Assembly: GCF_030035675.1 (NCBI RefSeq) | Contig: NC_084493.1 | Location: forward strand, 19,879,822 to 19,943,821 | DNA from: Rhineura floridana | Taxonomy: Eukaryota; Chordata; Lepidosauria; Squamata; Rhineuridae | Reading direction: 5' to 3' | DNA length: 64,000 nt | Shown: in pieces, positions 40,497 through 52,343 of the stretch | Numbering within the stretch: position 1 is the first letter of the stretch | Layout of the letters: every line of letters begins with the position of its first letter | Translations under genes and position numbers: made by a program | Notes under the pieces: generated by a model | Told to the model about the DNA's origin: nothing | The model's input: only the letters and a program-made list of their open reading frames with translations | Databases searched by the model: none

Positions 40497-40771
40497 CTTT
40501 AAACTCAGCATTGGCAACTCTTGATTTTTGAAGGCGCAGGACAGCCTCCATTCCTCTTGGTATCCATAGATCACAGCTTAGGGCAGTCTGGCTACAAACA
40601 AGCAATGCTGAACCTGGACTCCTAGGGCTCAGGAAGATGGCTGTGTGACCTTTAAGCAATTGCTTGCCCCTCCTTAGGGAAGCATGTTTTCCTGTCTTCA
40701 AATTAATACGGTGCTGGTGAGTTTGTTGCACTGTTAAATTGTCAGTTTTTCTTCATTTTTACTGATTGTAA

Positions 40772-40872
40772 GGCAGGACTGGGGAAACTGCGGCTCTCCA
40801 GCTAGCACGGCCAATAGTCACGGATGATGGGAGCTAGAGTCCAGCAACATCTGGAGGGTTCTCCATCTCTAT
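40772..40872. mobile_element. Fragment of hairpin hAT-like MITE
   Basis: 'aggcaggactggggaaactg' and 'gagtccagcaacatctggag', with part of the left arm deleted. Confidence 0.6.
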
Positions 40873-40879
40873 TGGAAAG

Positions 40880-41590
40880 GAAACCTAGTGTTCAAAAGGG
40901 CTTTGGGACTTAGTGCACATATAACTACTCTATGCGATACACAAAAATGATAGAAAACTGGAATATGGGGGGGGGGGAATGAAACCAGAAAAGAGCTGCA
41001 GCAATCCAGCTCTGGGTAAAGCTAGTCTAAAAACAATCAATCGTAGGTTCCTTGCTGATCTGTAGATCAGAAGATTTCAGGTGCTGGCTTGTCTGCCCCT
41101 CAGATTCCAACACAGGAGTCTTGGGAATATCAAGAGCTGTGGAAAGATCAGGCAAGACAGCATAAGAGTTTCAGCTGAGCTTTTGCTTGTCCTTGGGGCC
41201 ATGGTCTGGCTTGTGTTGCTTAAGATGCAGTTGAAAATTCAAGCATTGGTTGTGTGGCTGGCCAATGAGCAGCATGGCGTCAGGAGCTGCCCTTCAAGGC
41301 TCTGTTAAACGTTCTGAATTGAGCAAAGGCCTTAATACTCCTCAGTGTTTGAAACATGGGCCAAGTTGGGAACAGCTGGAGGGGTATTTCCTCTCAGACT
41401 TTGCAAATGGAAATTATTCTTGGATTTGGTGTGAAAATGGAAAGTCTTAGCTGTGCCCAGAGAGGACTCTATAAGCTGCATGATGAGTAAGAGAAAGTGG
41501 GATGAGGTCTACGCCAGGTTAAGTAAAGCATAAAGTTCTTGTTCCTTGCAGCCAAGTTGCAGGCTTGCTGTGGCTATCATTCCCTTTATG
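40880..41590. other. Unclassified intergenic sequence
   Basis: No recognised gene or named repeat between the MITE fragment and the SINE at 41595; a G-run occurs at 40966-40978. Confidence 0.4.
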
Positions 41591-41594
41591 GGGA

Positions 41595-41790
41595 AGGGCC
41601 AGAGCTTAGCAGCAGAGCATCTGCTCTGTATGCAGAAGGTCCCTGGTTTCAGTCTCTGGCATCTCCAGGTAGGGCTAGGAATGTTCTCTGCAACCCTGGA
41701 GAGTTGCTTCCAGTCAGTGCAGACAATACTGAGCTAGTTGGATTAATGGTCTGACTTGGGATAAAGCAGACTCCTATGTTCCTCCATAGG
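41595..41790 (+). mobile_element. tRNA-Ala-like SINE
   Basis: 'agggccagagcttagcagca', 'gcagaaggtccctggtttca', 'gagagttgcttccagtcagt', 'actgagctagttgga', end 'actcctatgttcct'. Confidence 0.85.
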
Positions 41791-42744
41791 TATTTTAGTA
41801 GATAAAAAAACAATAATCCTGGAGGAGGCAACCCAAAGCAGCCCAATGAAGACTCAGCAGAGTCAGGGGGAATGAAATGTTGACTTGGGGGTAGGGGACA
41901 AAAAAAAGGGATGGAATGGAGTATCATGTAAGAGGGCACTGATGACTGGCTGGCCAGCCAGCCAGAATCCTGAGCAGAAGCACTTCATAATGCAACATTT
42001 TGTTGCAAGTCCTACTTGTTGTTCTGTATTTGGATTCTGGGATTCCTGATGCTTAATGCAACAAAGTGTGCATGCACTGTGGGATGGGCTAGCTGGCTGA
42101 TATAGAGTAGCAGCTCCATCTTGATATCAGAAGTCACCGATTTGGAATGCAAATTTTGTCTCAAAAGAGAAACATTTGCAGTGTTCTTTCTTGGGGGGGG
42201 TGTTGTTGCATTTTGCCCTCTGGAGGGCAGCATTGGTCTGGATTTTGAAAGAGACACTGTGTCACCACAGTTGCTAACCCTAGTAGACCGTGTTTTGTTT
42301 GGCCTGACGAGTTGAAGCCAGGATGCTTTTAAACATCTGGCCCACAAAAGGCCAAACAGAGAGGCTTTGGGTGTCTGCGTTGTCCAGGAAAAAACGCGAG
42401 AGTAGCTGGAAATAATTGTAACAGAGGCAAATGCTCCCGCTTGTCTGGTTCAGTTTTTCCACTGTGACTCGGTTACCTTGAATACGCAAAAGGGTGTGCT
42501 TTTTTTCCACAGTCTGCGTGGTTTTAAAGGGCTAGTTGGTGCACCACACTTCTAAAGAACCAGTTTCAGGCATCGCTCGACTTCAAGTAGCTTCATTTCA
42601 AATCTCTCTTGGTTTAAAATAGTAATAATAATTGGATGGGGTAAAGTGTTTAGACCACCACCTTCTTCAATACACATGTTTAGGGTTAAGCTTGCCAAAC
42701 CAATACATACTTGTTGGCAGTCATCTGGTGGGGATGTGCATTGA

Positions 42745-43000
42745 TATGTGGGATTTTATTTTATTTTATTTTAGTACATTAATATCTCACCTTTCCACCA
42801 AGGAGCTCAAAGTGGCATACAAACATGGTTCTCCCTCTCTTGATTTTATCCTTACAACAACCCCATGTGGTAGGTTAAGCTGAGAGACAGTCGCTGGCTC
42901 AAGGTCACCCAGTGAACTTCCTGGCCGAGCAGGGTTTTGAACTCTGGTCTCCCAGGTCGCAGTCCAACACTCTAACCACTACACCACACTGGCTCTCATT
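42745..43000 (-). mobile_element. CORE/MIR-like SINE with L2-like tail
   Basis: Antisense: (ATTTT)n, tail 'tatctcacctttccaccaag', core 'ctcaaggtcacccagtgaac', B box 'ttttgaactctggtctccca', head 'ctctaaccactacaccacac'. Confidence 0.85.
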
Positions 43001-43264
43001 TATCCACTGGAGTTGAACTAGATAGCTGACAAGACTTTCTTCAGCTCCATGATTCTATGTGTGTCAACTGAAATTAGGGCTCTCTTAACCTTACGTTGGA
43101 GATTTTTTAAAACAACTACCCGCCTTTTAATGCGTGACTGATTGCATTTAAGTAAAATCGCACTTTACCAAAATCCTCCTGCTGAGATACCGAAGGAAGT
43201 GTAAGGTAACTTACAAACAGTGCAGTCCTAATACATTTCTTTGAAAGTACTCTCCACTGAGTTC

Positions 43265-44115
43265 AATCAACCTTCCCAGGTAGGGATCAGCAATTATGCC
43301 AATTTGTTTCTCCCTGTTCTCATTTATCCAGTCTTTAGTTCGCCACATTTCCACATCAGTTTGCAATCATTTTCTTTAAAATACTTGTGAAAATTCGTCA
43401 GCATTTTAGTACAAATTTCTTCTAATGTATACATTTTTGCCCAATGTACATATTTTTGCAAAGTAATTTTTCCTAATGTAATGCATTTTTGTATGTTATT
43501 TTTAATCATATATGCGTTTATATGCATACTTTGCCCTTGTTGTTGTGTGCCTCCGAGTTAACTATGACTTATGGCGACCCTATGAATCAGCAACCTCTAA
43601 GAACATCTGTCATGAACCACCCTGTTCAGATCTTGTAAGTTCAGGTCTGTAGCTTCCTTTACGGAATCAATCCATCTCTGGTTTGGCCTTCTTTTTCTAC
43701 TCCCTTCTGTTTTTCCCAGCATTATTATCTTTTCTAGTGAATCAGGTCTTCTGATGATGTGTCCAAAGTATGATAACCTCAGTTTCATCATTTTAGCTTC
43801 TAGTGATAGTTCTGGTTTAATTTGTTCCAACACCCAATTATTTGTCTTTTTTGCAGTCCATGGTATGTGCAAATCTCTCCTCCAACACCACATTTCAAAT
43901 GAGTTGATTTTTCTCTTACCCGCTTTTTTCACTTTGCCCTAGCATGTACATTTTTGTGCACAGTATTTGGCTGGAGAACTGCTTTGTGAAATTTGGAGAA
44001 GTGCAAATTTCGAAGGATGGCTGTGTTTTCATTTGCATTGTTTTGGAAAGTGTGAATTTAGTAGCTTTGCATTGAAACGCGAACTGAATTGAATTTCTTC
44101 CCCATCACTTTGCCC
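43265..44115. mobile_element. MITE-like repeat (family B), split by BovB
   Basis: Blocks 43265-43527 and 43940-44115 align in order with the uninterrupted copy 50133-50565 ('ttctccctgttctcattt...', 'cgtcagcattttagtac', 'gaactgaattgaatttct', 'ccccatcac'). The ends are weakly inverted, suggesting a DNA transposon. Confidence 0.7.
43537..43930 (-). mobile_element. BovB (RTE clade) LINE, 5'-truncated
   Basis: Perfect 9-bp duplication ACTTTGCCC at 43528-43536 and 43931-43939. The antisense frame (43932-43597) encodes RKINSFEMWCWRRDLHIPWT, LSYFGHIIRRPDSLEKI and RRPNQRWIDSVKEAT, the C-terminus of BovB ORF2, then the 3' tip with a (CAA)n-type end at the left. Confidence 0.95.
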
Positions 44116-44149
44116 AGATGTGTGTGTGTGTGAGAGAGAGAGATGATGG

Positions 44150-44366
44150 CAAAAAAGTCATTCTCTGCACCATTGCTTCTTATGAGCTGCCTCATCTTGA
44201 GCCAGACCACTGGTCCATCTAATCCGGACTGGTAGCAGCTCTTTGAGCCTTCTGCATTGTGGTCTTGCCTATCTGCTGTGATCCAGGATCCTATTTAATG
44301 GAGATAGCAAGGACTGAACTGAGGACCTTTGGCACGCAAAGAATATGCTCAGCTATGGTCCCTTAC
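44150..44366 (-). mobile_element. tRNA-Ala-like SINE, diverged
   Basis: Antisense: 'accactggtccatctaatcc' (body) to 'aggacctttggcacgcaaag' and 'ctcagctatggtccct' (B and A boxes). Confidence 0.65.
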
Positions 44367-44769
44367 ATGTTTCCTGACAGGTAACATAAGCAGGTGAGGG
44401 CCACCTCCATGCTTAACAAGGCCCTCACTATAATGCCGTCCATGAGCTCCTTCCTGCTCTTGCATCCCCCTAACCTAAGTGGTTTTGTAACAATGAGCTA
44501 CCATTTTATAATTTCCATTGTGCCCCCAAGCACCCCCAGTAGGGGGCCACTGTTTCAAATCCCCTCAGTGTCCCCAGAGTGGCGCTTTGGTGCATTGTGG
44601 GAAATTTAAAATGACATAGACATTGGGCCGAACCAGACCATGAAAGCCTAGGCAGCCTGCCAAGGATGTGATGTGCCCCTCAACTGGTAAAGCCCTCTGT
44701 TTGCCCAGACATTTCATCAAGTGTGCAGCTTTTTAGACTATAATTTGGGCTTGACCGGTAGTGTAGTGG

Positions 44770-46045
44770 CAAATTCAGAAGTCCAGGGTCCCTCCATGAT
44801 AGTCGTGCCATGCCCCAACTCAGCCACGCTCCCCTTTCTACTTTCCCTCATCTCCCTTGCTGACCCTGTTGTCTTGCAAGTTCATGCTTCACTACAACAG
44901 ACTTCCCTAGGAGCCAATCAGCATGAAATGGGAGGCTGTGTGTTAGCTACTGAGAAGAGTCTTTTCAGTGACTGACTCACTCTGATTGGCTCCGATCAGC
45001 ATGAAAGACCTCTCCAAACTGAGTGAATGGGCGGAAAAATGGCAAATGCAATTCAATATAAACAAGTGTAAAATTATTCATATTGGAGCAAAAAATCTGA
45101 ATTTCACATATACGCTCATGGGGTCTGAACTGGCAGTGACCGACCAGGAGAGAGACCTCGGGGTTGTAGTGGACAGCACAATGAAAATGTCGACCCAGTA
45201 TGCGGCAGCTGTGAAAAAGGCAAATTCCATGCTAGGGATAATTAGGAAAGGTATTGAAAATAAAACAGCCGATATCATAATGCCATTGTATAAATCTATG
45301 GTGCGGCCGCATTTGGAATACTGTGTACAGTTCTGGTCGCCTCATCTCAAAAAGGATATTATAGTGTTGGAAAAGGTTCAGAAGAGGGCAACCAGAATGA
45401 TCAAGGAGATGGAGCGACTCCCTTACGAGGAAAGGTTGCAGCATTTGGGGCTTTTTAGTTTAAAGACGGGTCAGAGGAGACATGATAGAAGTGTATAAAA
45501 TTATGCATGGCATTGAGAAAGTGGATAGAGAAAAGTTCTTCTCCCTCTCTCATAATACTAGAACTCGTGGACATTCAAAGAAGCTGAATGTTGGAAGATT
45601 GAGGACAGACAAAAGGAAGTACTTTTTTACTCGGCGCATAGTCAAACTATGGAATTTGCTCCCACAAGATGCAGTAATGGCCACCAGCTTGAATGGCTTT
45701 AAAAGAAGATTAGACAAATTCATGGAGGACAGGGCTATCAATGACTACTAGCCATGATGGCTGTGCTGTGCCACCCTAGTCAGAGGCAGCATGCTTCTGA
45801 AAACCAGTTGCCAGAAGCCTCAGGAGGGGAGAGTGTTCTTGCACTCGGGTCCTGCTTGCGGGCTTCCCCCAGGCACCTGGTTGGCCACTGTGAGAACAGG
45901 ATGCTGGACTAGATGGGCCACTGGCCTGATCCAGCAGGCTCCTCTTATGTTCTTAAAGGACAACTCCTCGGTGGCTAACATGCTTCCTTTTCATGCTGAT
46001 TGGCTCTTACATAGGGACCTGACTGGGACCCTGCACCCCCCCCCC
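44770..46045. mobile_element. Palindromic MITE split by a CR1 LINE
   Basis: The left arm (44770-44984) and right arm (45965-46045) are inverted: 'gagccaatcagcatgaaat' against 'ttttcatgctgattggctct', and 'ccagggtccct' against 'gggaccctgca'. The CR1 copy at 44985-45957 sits at the centre. Confidence 0.65.
44985..45957 (+). mobile_element. CR1-type LINE, ORF2 C-terminus and 3' UTR
   Basis: Frames 44986-45498 and 45482-45751 together cover the CR1 end: LSEWAEKWQMQFNINKCKII, DLGVVVDSTMKMS, MVRPHLEYCVQFWSPHLKKD, RATRMIKEMERLPYEERL, LGLFSLKTGQRRHDR, YKIMHGIEKVD and TSLNGFKRRLDKFME. One frameshift near 45485 separates them. The 3' UTR ends with 'gatccagcaggctcctctta'. It is the best reference in the window for the CR1 tails scattered elsewhere. 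Confidence 0.9.
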
Positions 46046-46049
46046 CAAA

Positions 46050-46930
46050 ATGGGTCTGCAATCCCTCATGACCCTAGACGACTACATCCCTGGGTTTGAC
46101 ACTGACCATATTTGGGCTGCTCTGTTCTTTTTATCCTATGGATTTGGAAACCCACACTATTTCTCTCCTGGTCCTAAGCTGTTTGGAGCATTGTAGGTCC
46201 ATAACCAGAGCATGTCATTGCGTTCATTTTCATCTTTGAAAAATTAGATGATGGAGAATAATGGCGGAATGCAGCTGGTGGACTGCTGGTTTTTTTGGAT
46301 GCTGCTTAAAGGCTTTGGGGGGTGAAATAACATATACTGTGGGCAAAAACCCCAAAGTCATCAGTAGCCTTCAGCACGGTAACAGCTCTATCAATCATAG
46401 TTTTATGCCGCTTCTAATTTCATTGCGTTTTAAAAACAATGGTTCCCCACAACGCACTCCAGCTGGAAGCAGAAAAGTCAGGGGCCCAGTTATGTATTAA
46501 TGTGCCTAGGAAATGTGGGGCAAATGTACGGCAGGCCCCGTCTTTTCTCTGCCCTCTCTTCATGCCCTTGGCAGCTTCCGTTGTCTAGTCAAATAAGGTG
46601 TTCTGCCATCTTTCCCCCCCTTTTTTTTTTTCTATGGGAAGCAGCCAATGGATTGCACAGCAGTGCCTTGCCACATCCTTCGTTACTTCGAAAACCACAC
46701 TGGCTCTTGGCTTTTCCTGTCAGAAAATTCTTGTGATTTTAGGGCATGTCATCTTTCCCTGGAATCAGGAGAGGGTTTGGTTTTTTTTGGTTCAAAATAT
46801 TGAGTGAGCCCCTGGTTTGAATTATGCTGCCTTTTTTGAATGTGCACAGATGCACTCGCCACATCCCTCTCGCTGCTTGTGAAGGAAGAGGGAAACATGC
46901 TCGGAGTTCATCTATGCCAACCATGACACT
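46050..46930. other. Unclassified intergenic sequence
   Basis: No gene or named repeat recognised; a T-rich run at 46618-46632. Confidence 0.4.
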
Positions 46931-46934
46931 GAAC

Positions 46935-46995
46935 ATAGTTTTTATTTATTTATTATTAAATTTATATCCCGCCCTTCGTCCCAGAAGGAGCCCAG
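46935..46995 (-). mobile_element. L2-type 3' tip
   Basis: (TTTA)n then 'tatatcccgcccttcgtccc' and 'aaggagcccag'. Confidence 0.7.
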
Positions 46996-47163
46996 ATGCA
47001 GTGGTAGCATCACGGCCACCAGCCTGGATCTCTTGGGATTTGCCATTCACTTGTCCAGCTTCTATTAGCCTGTGTCAGCCCACCCCATATCATGACAATG
47101 AATGCTTCGTGAATACTCCCACAAAAATTATGCCACTTTTTTTTTTTACCAATGGCAGCAAAG

Positions 47164-47492
47164 CAGAGGCTCCCAAATTGTGGTCTGTGGACCAGCAGTG
47201 GTCCGCAAGCTACGTTCAGGTGGTCCGCAGCATGTCCACATAAAATATTCACCTTGATTTTTCATTGTATTTTTATCATTAATTTTGTTTTTTTAATTGT
47301 ATTACAGTTTGAATTCTGTGACATGCAGATAGTCATAGAAAAAAGAAACAATTAAAATACAATGAAAAATCTTACCGCATGTAGTGCAGCTCATTACAGC
47401 TGCTGCAACAGGCAGAGAAATCATGAAGCGGTCCACCACGACCACCAGCAATTTTCAAGTGGTCCGTGGGGGTAAAAGTTTGGGAGATGGTG
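47164..47492. mobile_element. hAT-like element
   Basis: Ends 'cagaggctcccaaattgtgg' and 'aagtttgggagatggtg' are partly inverted, and 'gtggtccg' motifs repeat at both ends. Flanking 8-mers do not match, so boundaries are approximate. Confidence 0.5.
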
Positions 47493-47747
47493 ATCTAAGG
47501 CCCAAAACCTGGGATCAGAATTTGTCCATAGGTCCCAAACTGCAGCAAGAAATCTGCTTCTCCATCAACCAGCATTCACTTTCGTAAGACTTTGCCATAT
47601 GATTCTAGGGTATGTCTTGTGCCACAAAGCCTCACAGAAAAGTTGCTTTTTAGCTGTGTCCTTTCTAAAGAGATGTTTTGCAATTTTGACCCCGTGAAGA
47701 TTTTTCAAGGAGCACGTGAGATATCTCTTTATAACAGCACTTTGGCT

Positions 47748-47925
47748 TCATACACACCATATCTTTAAAGCACATTCAAAGCACATTTTCCCCACAAAGA
47801 ATCCTGGAAACTGTAAATTACCCCCAGCTACAATTCCCAGCACCTTTAACAAACTACAGTTCCTAGGATTCTTGGGGTTTGTGTGCTATGAATGTGCTTA
47901 AAAGGTATGGTGTGTATGCACCCTC
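47748..47925. mobile_element. Palindromic MITE
   Basis: Ends 'atacacaccatatctttaaa' and 'aaaaggtatggtgtgtat' are near-perfect inverted repeats; inner arms 'aagaatcctggaaactgta' and 'ctacagttcctaggattctt' also pair. Confidence 0.75.
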
Positions 47926-47994
47926 TGTTGGCCTTCAGCAGAAGGAAAGTTTTGTGATCTGTTAAAAAGAAAAGAAAAAGTCTTATTAATATAA

Positions 47995-48190
47995 TAAAAT
48001 CATAAGTTTGGTATTTGTATAGCTCTCAGTGCTTATAGTGCTTCACATACAGTATCTCAGTCCTTACAACATCTCTGTAATGTAGGCCATTATCTCCATA
48101 TTGCAGATTTGGAGTGGAGGCTGAGAAATAATAACTTGCCTAAGGCAAGCTAGTGAGTTGGCTAGGTGAGGGTTGCATTCTCAGCTCAAG
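47995..48190 (-). mobile_element. Ancient MIR/CORE-SINE
   Basis: 'cagtgcttatagtgcttcac', 'atctcagtccttacaac', 'tgtaatgtaggccattatct', 'aataacttgcctaaggcaa': the MIR-type core and 3' end, strongly diverged. Orientation is uncertain. Confidence 0.55.
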
Positions 48191-48721
48191 ATATGACTAA
48201 AGCAACACGGCCTGAATTTCCAGTATTAAACTGAAATCCGCCACCGGCTAATTCCCTATGGATGAACAAAGGGTTGTGAAGCTCTGGCTCGGTATATCTA
48301 TAGCCAAAGTCATACCTAGCCCATCTGTCAACCCATTCATCTGTGCACCCTGAGGGGCACATTTATTCAGTTTCATAGTGGCAGTGCCAATCAAGGATAC
48401 GTTTGGGACTGCACCTTCCTGAGCTCACATAAGAGCTGCATGTTTCTCCCCTGCAGGACAAACAGCAGCTTTGAGGGGGTTGCTGTTTATATGGGGGAAA
48501 GGGGGCAGGAGGAAAGGGTTAAACAACATCAGAGCCCTGATCAGAGCTCCTCTTCCCCCCCCCTCACTCCTGGTAATTGCTTTCATCTAAAACAATTAAA
48601 AAGTGGGAAATTCTGTTCACAGAACTCCTGGGGTTGCACCTAGGTCAGCCAAAACCACTGCTCTACACCCGCTCTCTGGCTTGGGACTTCTCCTCAAATG
48701 CAAATCATATATACAAAATAT

Positions 48722-49150
48722 TTTTTTATTAAATGTATATCCTGCTCTCCCTCCCAGAGGAGCCTAGGGTGGCAAACACCTGTGATAAAAAAATAGAAAC
48801 AAAATGAAAACATATTTAAAATGTTTAAAAACTGTTAAACACATCTAAAAACCATGAAACACAACAGGTAACCAAATCATGTGTCTGGATAGGCCATTGA
48901 AAAGAGAAATGCTTTCAGCAGGTGTCTAAAAGAATACAGTGATGGTGCCTGCCTAATATCAATAGGCAGGGAGTTCCAGAGTACGGGTGCTGCTACCCTC
49001 AAGGCATGGGTCCTTACCAATGCAGAAGTGACATTGCATGGCGCTGGTAGAAGTGCAGGTTCTGCAGATCGAAGGTATCGAGTCAGCACATATACGGTAA
49101 AGCGATCCCTCGGGTAAGCTGGTCCAAGCCATTAAGGGCCTTCTCAGTTC
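48722..49150 (-). mobile_element. L2-type LINE, ORF2 C-terminal fragment
   Basis: The antisense frame 49089-48877 has LRVAAPVLWNSLPIDIRQAP and SFRHLLKAFLFSMAYPDT, then the 3' UTR and tip 'tatcctgctctccctcccag'. Confidence 0.85.
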
Positions 49151-49159
49151 TCAAAGTGC

Positions 49160-49890
49160 CAGTTCTTACGGAGCCAAAACTGTACCACGCATGCAGAAAC
49201 TAGAGGTAGCAGTAGGCTCAGGGGAACTTGAGGTTTGCAAAAGTACAAATTATCTTTTGGAGGGAACCCTAAGGGGGATCCGCCCTCCCCCTCAAAAGCC
49301 CCCCACAACCCAATGAGGTCTGAACACACTTATTGCGCAACTGGCTGTTTATGGGAAGCGGCAGAACAAGCAAATGGAGAGAGGGCAGGAGAATGGAATA
49401 GAATGCCTGGAAGTCTGAACAGAAGCGCTCCACATGCTGCAAAATTTTGTTGCAGGTCTCACTAGCCTTTCCCATTTTTTAATAGCAAGGAATTAATAGA
49501 CTCTTTGACCATGTCACAGGGGAAAAACAATCAAACATACAAACTGGAAACCACCGTCGGAGACAGATAGCTTGGCTTGAAAGTAGAAGTTGAGTCACAT
49601 TATATAACAAAGTTGGGTTTTAGTTGAACTTTGTATCACATCCCATGTGGTCTCCAAAGGCCAGACTTCTCTAGACAGTAACTTGGAAAGGGAGCTGGAA
49701 TGGTAATAGGGTGGGGATAGGGGAAAGTTGTGGATCCGTTCAAAGAACAGGACAGGCTACTGTTTTGAACCAATGGTTTTCTTTAGGCTGGGTTGCTCTG
49801 TGTGCGTGCGTGTGCCAAACAAATGAAAGATGAACATAAATGTAAAAGCAGGGCAGCCGGGTGCCCTCCCTTACAGAGGATAGTCCTCTA
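49160..49890. other. Unclassified intergenic sequence
   Basis: No gene or named repeat recognised. Confidence 0.4.
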
Positions 49891-49894
49891 TTCG

Positions 49895-50022
49895 AAGGAC
49901 TACTACTCGACTTGAAGGCACATAACAAGAAGTTGGTGAACATCAGTACCTCTTGTGGAAGCAGAGGATGGTGGGTGAGATGGTCCTGATCCAGCAAGGC
50001 TCTTCTTAAGTTCTTAGTGAAC
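49895..50022 (+). mobile_element. BovB-type tail fragment joined to CR1 3' terminus
   Basis: 'ctcgacttgaaggcacataa' (BovB/SINE tail) followed by 'gagatggtcctgatccagca' and 'aggctcttcttaagttct' (CR1 terminus). Confidence 0.55.
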
Positions 50023-50132
50023 TCCACAAACATTCTTTTTCAGCTTATAGGGAGCCTGTTAACCAACAGGAAGCCCACAATATAATAGCTCTTTCCGCAT
50101 CTCTTATCTCAAATAAGCTTCAAACTGGCTGT

Positions 50133-50565
50133 GTACTAGGAATGGAAAGATCTGTCAATTTCAGTTCTCTCAGTTTCTCATTTTTTCCAATCTTGAATTC
50201 AGTTCTCCACATTTCTGCAGCAATTTGCGGTTTTTTGGGGGGAAACCCCATGAAAATCTTTCAGCATTTTAATCTGAATTTCTCCCACTAAACACATATT
50301 TGTATGCTGTTCTAACTAGTGTAGACATTTCTGCAAGCAATTTCTTGTCATATAAAGAATTTTCACTAACATATTCATTGTATGCCCCTAATAATGCATT
50401 TTAAAAAAACATTTTCTGGTTGGAGATCTCCACTGCAAAATTCGAATAAGTGTGAATTTTGAAGGCTAGCTGAATTTCAGTTCTCATATAGTTTCAGAAA
50501 ATGCAAATTTAATAAATTCTGCTTTAAATGTGAACTGAATCAAATTTCTCCCCCATCCATACTGG
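50133..50565. mobile_element. MITE-like repeat (family B), uninterrupted
   Basis: Same family as 43265-44115, without the BovB insertion. 'gaactgaatcaaatttctcc' at the right is the inverted counterpart of sequence at the left end ('gtcaatttcagttctc'). Confidence 0.65.
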
Positions 50566-50730
50566 GTACACACCGTACATGTTAAGGAGATTGTCCCCCC
50601 CAAGAATTCTGGGAACTTTAATTTGTTAAGGGTGCTGGGAATTGTTGGTCTGTGAAAGATAAACTACACAATCCAGGATTCTTTGGGGGAAATAATCTAC
50701 TTTAAATGCATGGTGTGTATGCAGCTGGCC
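50566..50730. mobile_element. Palindromic MITE
   Basis: Ends 'gtacacaccgtacatgtta' and 'aaatgcatggtgtgtatgc' and inner arms 'aagaattctgggaact' and 'atccaggattctttggggg' are inverted. Related to 47748-47925. Confidence 0.7.
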
Positions 50731-51494
50731 ATTGGTTGGAGGAAAATTTCATGAGGGGAAGGAAGCATTATCAGGGGCTTGGATTGCCCTACTCCATAGG
50801 CTGTATTTGAGCACAGGCCATTGGTTGCTGACCAGGAGTGTAAGAACATGATCATTTTTCAATACTGTAAACTTAAGAATACTTAAGTGATAAAACACTA
50901 AAACAGACTGGACTTGTTCGCTGGCTGCATTTCAATGCCTTGGGTTCAGGCTGGGCTCACACACAAGTCGATTAAAGAATGGGAAAATAAAATTGGCCAC
51001 CTCACAGCATCCGTGAAAGCTGCTGCCTTATGACTGTACATTTTGTTCTGGAGTTCCAATCTTCAAACGGAAAATATATGAGGATTTCGACAGTAGAAAA
51101 GGGGCTGTGAGTATCATTTGCAATATTTATATGAACATACAAAGTGTTTTTCCCCCCTGAATCATCCCAGAAAGGCCTTACTCTGATTAGCACTAGCTCT
51201 GCAAGGTCTCAGTGAAGTTCCCAGTTTTGCTACCTCAGATCCTTTAACTGGAGAGTGGTGATACTGGAATCTGTTACACGCAGTGCCTAGGCTTTACCAT
51301 AGGACTGGTGCCTCCCTACAGCTTTCCTCTTTGCAATAGTTACAAATGGGATCCAGCCTTTCCTTCACTGCATGCACTTTTTAACTCAGGGGTGGGGAAT
51401 TGCTTTCAGCCTTATGGGAAATCTTCTGCGGGGGTGTCACATGCCAGTGGTGGGTGGAGCCTGAGGCAAATGTTGGTGGAGCATCTGACGTTTA

Positions 51495-51808
51495 AGGCCT
51501 CATCTGTGCTATACATTTAACGCAGAGCAATATCACTTAAAGCAGAATTATATCACACTAACAGAAGTGGGAACTGTTGTTTGTTAAGGGTGCTTAGACT
51601 TGTTAGGGGACCCCTATTCCCCTCACACAGCTACAATTTCCAGAGTGGTTTGACAACCAATCCCTCTTCCCAGGGAACTCCCTGTGAGAATTGGGGGTCT
51701 CCTAACAACCCTTAGCAAACTACGGTTCCCAAGATTTCTAGGAGGAAGCCATGACTGTTTGAAGTGGTATCATGGCATTTTAAAAGTACAGTGTAGGTGT
51801 GGCCTACA
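51495..51808. mobile_element. Palindromic hAT-like MITE
   Basis: Ends 'ggcctcatctgtgctataca' and 'agtacagtgtaggtgtggcc'; central arms 'gtttgttaagggtgctta' and 'cccttagcaaactacggtt'. About 310 bp; target duplication not clear. Confidence 0.7.
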
Positions 51809-51817
51809 GTTTGGGGA

Positions 51818-52015
51818 AGAGCCATAGCTCAGTGGTAGAGCATCTGCTTTTCATACAGAAGGTCCCAGGTTCAATCCCTGGCATTTCTAGATAGGCCTGG
51901 GAGAGGCCTCAGTCTGAAGTCCTGGAGAGCTGCTGCCGGTCAGTGTAGACACTACTGTTAGATGGACCAGTGGCTCTGACTCTGTATAACAAGGCAGCTT
52001 CCTATGTGCTTTGGT
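51818..52015 (+). mobile_element. tRNA-Ala-like SINE
   Basis: 'agagccatagctcagtggta', 'aggttcaatccctggcattt', 'gagagctgctgccggtcagt', end 'gcagcttcctatgtgct'. Confidence 0.9.
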
Positions 52016-52343
52016 GCAGTAGGCTGGTTTCTACCCACGTGTCCCACACCTCTTTCTACCCTCAATCAAGGAAAACAAGACGCATTATCAGAGTTGAAGG
52101 GCACCTTCCAGCCAGAGGATGCAAAGCACGGCTAGTGAGGGGTGTGGGCTGGAGAGAGTCCCGAGGGCCGGATAGAAAGGCTTCAGGGGCTGCGTTTGTA
52201 TGTATTATGCCCTCAGGTATTGGAACCAGGGTACAAAATAGGAAGCAGTTCTGAGAAGAGCTGCTCATTTGGGGGCTGAACTGAGGCCCATTAGCCTACA
52301 ATGCACAGGGCCAATTGTCTCTCGTTGGGTGGACCAGTACAGG

